Source: an uncultured Acetatifactor sp.
GTDB taxonomy: Bacteria > Bacillota > Clostridia > Lachnospirales > Lachnospiraceae
Direction: 5' to 3'
Length of the DNA stretch: 27,876 bases
Assembly: GCA_910589035.1 (NCBI GenBank)
Contig: CAJUSI010000007.1
Span: 1 to 27,876 of the forward strand
Shown piece after piece: positions 24,931 to 27,876 of this stretch (positions are counted from its first letter, which is position 1; each line of letters starts with the position of its first letter). A program made the translations under genes and the position numbers. A model generated the notes under the pieces. It saw nothing but the letters and a program-made list of their open reading frames with translations. It was not told the DNA's origin and did not search any database.

Positions 24931-25914
24931 ATACTCAAGGCCTGCCAGAAACCAAAGGATTTTGGGTATTCGGCCGAATTATGGTATCCAGCCAGCTTTA
25001 CACGCTTTATCAATTCCATTGCGGAGCAGGAAGGGCATCCCCGTATGGCGTCCGTGACTGAGACAACGCTGCGCAAGATACTGGCAAACGCAAAGATTCG
25101 TCCTTTTAAGATATCTTACTACTGCGAGAGGCGCGATCCGGATTTTGATTCCAAAATGCATGATGTCCTTGTTATTTATAAACAGCTTTCCCTGCAGTTT
25201 GACGGGGAAGGGAACCTCCTGCCTTTTGAGGGGATGCCGGTTCATACCCTGTCCTATGATGAAAAGCCCGGGATGCAGGCGCTGGATACCACTGCAGACG
25301 ACAGGCCGCCTGTTCCGGGTACCGAGAAAAACAGCACGGTATACCGGGACTATGAATATGTGCGGCTGGGTACGTTGTCGCTGCTTGCAGCCATTGACCT
25401 GCTTACCGGCGAAGCGATCCCCCTTGTAAGCCCAACCCACAAAAGTTCTGATTTCGTCCGTTTTCTGAAGATGTTGGACGGGAAATACCCTGCCGGTGAT
25501 AAAATACGTCTCATCCTTGATAACCATTCTGCCCATACTTCAAGGGAGACGCAGGAATACCTGAATACAGTACCCGGAAGGTTTGAATTTGTATTTACAC
25601 CAACCCATGGCTCCTGGCTGAACATGGTGGAAGGCTTCTTCAGTAAACTTACAAAGCAGATGCTGAATGGCATCCGGGTTTCAAGCAAAGAAGAATTGGA
25701 AAGCCGGATTTATCAATACTTTAATGAAATCAATAAAGTTCCTGTTCCATACCATTGGTCCTACAAGCTTGATGATATAGACCTTACCAAAGAGGATATC
25801 AGCCAGATCGTCTATGAAGTTGTAAACCATAAAGCTGCTAATGCATGTGATAAGGATAAGCGTGCTCCCAGGCCCCGAACAAGGAAGCGGCAGGGACAGG
25901 ACAATCAGGGATAA
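24931..25914 (+). mobile_element. 5'-truncated IS630-type transposase
   Basis: An open frame starting abruptly at 24931, 9 bases after the carrier-protein stop, encodes about 327 residues of an IS630-family DDE transposase. Visible parts are PKDFGYSAELWYPASFTRFI, SYYCERRDPDFDSKM, LLAAIDLLTGEAIPL (first Asp region), ILDNHSAHTS (Asp) and THGSWLNMVEGFFSKL (Glu, 36 residues on). The N-terminal helix-turn-helix and start codon are missing, and no inverted terminal repeats were found. It is GC-richer than both its neighbours and so is clearly a foreign insert, now disabled. It separates the radical SAM operon from the Cys-rich peptide gene and exporter that may once have adjoined it. Confidence 0.88.
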
Positions 25915-25995
25915 TAAAACATGGCTTTATTTAAAATGGATTATACTACTTGAATAGAATATAGAAAATCTTCTTAAGAAAGTGAGGTGATTAAT

Positions 25996-26136
25996 ATGAA
26001 AAAGTCGCTAAAAAAACCTATTAAAAAAGTTGATAAGTTCTTGCAAATGTACAATAAAAATATTTATGAGAATACATGTTCAAATAGTGGTAAGGCTTGT
26101 GGAAATGGTACCCCTTTTTGTTTTAGTGTTAGGTAG
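25996..26136 (+). CDS. Candidate Cys-spaced RiPP precursor peptide, 46 aa
   Basis: A short gene with a textbook ribosome binding site (GTGAGGTGATTAAT before ATG). The product has a Lys-rich leader (KKSLKKPIKKVDKFLQMY) and a C-terminal part with Cys 28, 35 and 42, exactly seven apart: TCSNSGKACGNGTPFCFSVR. A basic leader with a KKPxKK block and regularly spaced Cys resembles, from memory, the short Cys-rich substrates of clostridial radical SAM/SPASM maturases. That makes it the best substrate candidate for the maturase encoded 1.3 kb upstream, beyond the transposase remnant. AT-rich base use agrees with the radical SAM block. Its own promoter is uncertain (TATACT at 25942-25947). Confidence 0.65.
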   Translation: MKKSLKKPIKKVDKFLQMYNKNIYENTCSNSGKACGNGTPFCFSVR

Positions 26137-26180
26137 TTAATTTGTTGACAAGGTAATTATATATTTTAAGCGTTTATATT

Positions 26181-26247
26181 CTATTGGGTAGTAGAATTTT
26201 TAAGGAGACCAGATGTGAAAAACCAGTACGCTCAGAAAGGATACAAT
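26181..26247 (+). promoter_or_regulatory. Single CTATTGGG box with a downstream -10
   Basis: CTATTGGG at 26181-26188 matches the repeats before the two peptide operons, but the position 21 bp further (26202) does not match. A -10-like TACAAT at 26242-26247 is 40 bp after that second position, the same geometry as at 22264/22304. It may be a decayed or asymmetric regulator site that once drove the exporter gene at 26625. Confidence 0.3.
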
Positions 26248-26520
26248 ACTTAAGTTGATATTGCTGGCTTAGCGGAAAATATAATGCGGGTTTATTGGTT
26301 AGGTGAGATTTCATGCACTGCTGTCGAGTCTAAGAACTGGTCGTGTTGTACAATCATTTTGAAGTTTCAGCATAATGTGCTTCCTTTTATAGTCGTAGCG
26401 GTGTACAACTATAGAATAGTGCATTTTGCTGAAACTTCTCTAAAGCAAATAGCACAAAAGGTTAAATTAGCAAAAGGTAGCGGCAATATACTCCTGCCGA
26501 GTAGTCAAGCCGCAGATTAA
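26215..26520 (+). pseudogene. Possible small gene with an early in-frame stop
   Basis: GTG at 26215 follows AAGGAG at good spacing and begins MKNQYAQKGYNT, then a TAA (26251-26253), after which the same frame stays open to 26520. The downstream part is not recognised, and the long hairpin at 26361-26438 lies within it, which argues against coding. It may be debris or a 12-residue leader peptide. Confidence 0.2.
26361..26438. repeat. Long imperfect inverted repeat (hairpin)
   Basis: GAAGTTTCAGCATAATG (26361-26377) pairs with CATTTTGCTGAAACTTC (26422-26438) with one mismatch. An inner TATAGTCG/CAACTATA arm extends the stem. The 78-bp unit is not followed by a T-run. It lies between the Cys-rich peptide gene and the exporter and may be a structured mRNA leader, an mRNA stabiliser or a small MITE-like element. 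Confidence 0.55.
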
Positions 26521-26624
26521 TAATGAAAAGTCCATAGTATCGGAGTTGTATTGAACCATGATACAAAATAAAAAGAAAGGGAACATGGTGTTTTGCGTCT
26601 ATAAACATCATATAAAGGTAATAT

Positions 26625-27794
26625 ATGTTTAAGAAAAAATCGTTTGATTTTCAACAGATACTTCCGTTATTTAAGTTAATACTTAAGTATGATAAATCAC
26701 TTTTGTTTTTTATGTTTGTTGACGCTATATTTAGTGCATTAAGTCCCTTTCCAATGATAATTTTTCCTAAGTTTATCATCGATGGATTTATGAATAGGAA
26801 AAGTTATCGGCATGTGCTGTATCTTTCCGTTGCAATGATTCTAATATCAATGTTTATTTCGATTATAGAAATGATCCTATCCAGGCATTTAGGTTTTTTA
26901 AAACAAAGAATGGAATTTACTATAAATGCGGAAATTGGAAAGAAGTGTATGGAGATTGATTATTTTGTCTGGAATAATCCAGAGACTCAGGATATGGCTG
27001 ATCATGCCGCAAGAGTTAGTAACAGTAATAATCTTGTATCATTGCTTGAGAACGTAAAGGGACTGTTTTCAAATATTATTATCTTCGTTGGGGTGATAGC
27101 GATCGTGATCACAACCAATGCAATTTTACTCTGGGTATCTTTATTAGTTTTAGTTGTTCATAGCGTTATATCATCTCGAAACAGAAAAAGTCAAAGACAA
27201 TATATGGAGGATGCACAACCTTATTTAAGGCGTATTGACTATATGTCTTATATTTCATGGGATACAGAACAGCGAAAGGATATTGTGGCGTATTCAGCAG
27301 CAGATTTTTTCAGAGCAAAAATCGATGCTTTCTGTCAGTCTATTTTAACTTATTTTAAAAGCCAACAAAAGAGGGAGTTAAAGGGTTCGTTATTGATTCT
27401 GGTAGCAAATAACCTATTTACTTTTCTTGCCTATACGATCTTAGGGTACCAAATTGTAGTATTGGGAACAATAACGGTAGGTTCCTTTAGCATGTACTTG
27501 AATGCGTTAAATACATTTAATTCAGCAAGTAAAGGGATAGCTACTTCTATCATAGACATTGCATCACAAAGTAAGTATCTGAGTAAGTTTGTAGAATTTA
27601 TGGATCTGAAAAGTACTTTTCGGACAGGTACTAAGGTTTTATCAGAGGTGGTGGAGGCAGCTCCGGAGATATCGTTTGAAAATGTTTCTTTTAAGTATCC
27701 GGGACAGGAAACTTATGCATTAAAGAATATTAATATAAATGACTATATACAATGCTCAGCCAATTTTTTAAGTGCGTTTTATGGGACTCAATAA
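26625..27794 (+). pseudogene. ABC exporter broken inside its ATPase domain
   Basis: The first 340 or so residues form the membrane domain of a fused ABC exporter, with about six helices (SLLFFMFVDAIFSALSPFPM and following). The ATPase domain then begins with PEISFENVSFKYPGQETYAL at about 347-366. After the next few residues (about 27738) homology stops, and 17 unrelated codons lead to a stop at 27794. Walker A, the signature motif and Walker B are absent, so this piece cannot power export. The junction points to an insertion that runs off the window. There is no N-terminal C39 peptidase domain, so it would not cleave leaders. By position and AT-rich composition it probably exported a product of the radical SAM system. 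Confidence 0.85.
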
Positions 27795-27876
27795 GTGGTA
27801 TGATAGCTTCATCATAAAGAAACGAGGCACCATATCATGAGCAAATATATTGATCCAAAGGCTAACACATACAGCC
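27739..27876 (+). mobile_element. Probable left end of an insertion element
   Basis: Sequence from about 27739 interrupts the exporter reading frame. It contains an extended -10 (GTGGTATGAT, 27796-27805) and then a new gene start at 27837. The family cannot be judged from the 138 bases present, and the terminal repeat cannot be checked because the other end is outside the window. Confidence 0.45.
27837..27876 (+). CDS. Start of a gene cut by the window edge
   Basis: ATG at 27837 follows ACGAGGC, a fair ribosome binding site. The 13 residues seen read MSKYIDPKANTYS. Its position in the sequence that interrupts the exporter suggests a transposase, but too little is visible to name a family. 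Confidence 0.45.
   Translation, partial: MSKYIDPKANTYS

Noticed and set aside
25915..25995. Right terminal repeat of the IS630-type remnant
   Set aside because: No inverted partner is present because the left end is missing, so the boundary cannot be supported.

Overview
The window looks like a chromosomal segment of a Gram-positive Clostridia bacterium, most likely a Lachnospiraceae-type gut anaerobe. The grounds are strong GGAGG-type ribosome binding sites, a YesM/YesN two-component pair beside a carbohydrate ABC importer, an agr-like LytTR regulatory pair, a class II lanthipeptide synthetase and a clostridial-style radical SAM peptide maturase. No rRNA, tRNA or CRISPR array was seen.

Left part (1-6.6 kb): decayed coding remnants, a PLP-dependent PseC-like sugar aminotransferase, and the two-gene agmatine-to-putrescine pathway (agmatine deiminase, then N-carbamoylputrescine amidase). 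A small unrecognised gene follows. A reverse-strand membrane protein with two CmpB-type domains comes next.

Middle part (6.7-16.5 kb): a glycan-uptake locus. A reverse-strand YesM-like kinase and YesN-like AraC-type regulator are divergent from a solute-binding lipoprotein, permease 1, a discoidin-like protein without signal peptide, permease 2, and a GH88 unsaturated glucuronyl hydrolase. The hydrolase points to unsaturated uronic-acid oligosaccharides (for example from glycosaminoglycans) as the imported substrate. Three copies of TTTTACATG lie in the divergent intergenic region; two are direct repeats 21 bp apart and one, inverted, overlaps the predicted -35. They are good candidates for the regulator's operator.

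Right part (16.7-27.9 kb): a peptide natural-product region. An AgrA/AgrC-like pair precedes a short, previously unannotated lanthipeptide precursor gene (55 aa), an attenuator-like terminator and a 1000-residue LanM. The sequence then becomes markedly AT-rich. A second set follows: a transglutaminase-fold protein, a radical SAM/SPASM protein and an acyl-carrier-like protein whose gene overlaps the radical SAM gene. A 5'-truncated IS630-type transposase comes next. After it are a 46-aa Cys-X6-Cys-X6-Cys peptide, a non-coding stretch with a long hairpin, and an ABC exporter broken by an apparent insertion at the window edge.

The most interesting observation is that the precursor-lanM operon and the transglutaminase-radical SAM-carrier operon are each preceded by two CTATTGG repeats spaced exactly 21 bp. 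This is the geometry of LytTR-regulator sites, so the one two-component system probably controls both peptide systems although they differ in base composition. The combination of transglutaminase fold, radical SAM/SPASM and carrier protein, with a Cys-spaced peptide nearby, is the best candidate here for an undescribed peptide-modifying system.
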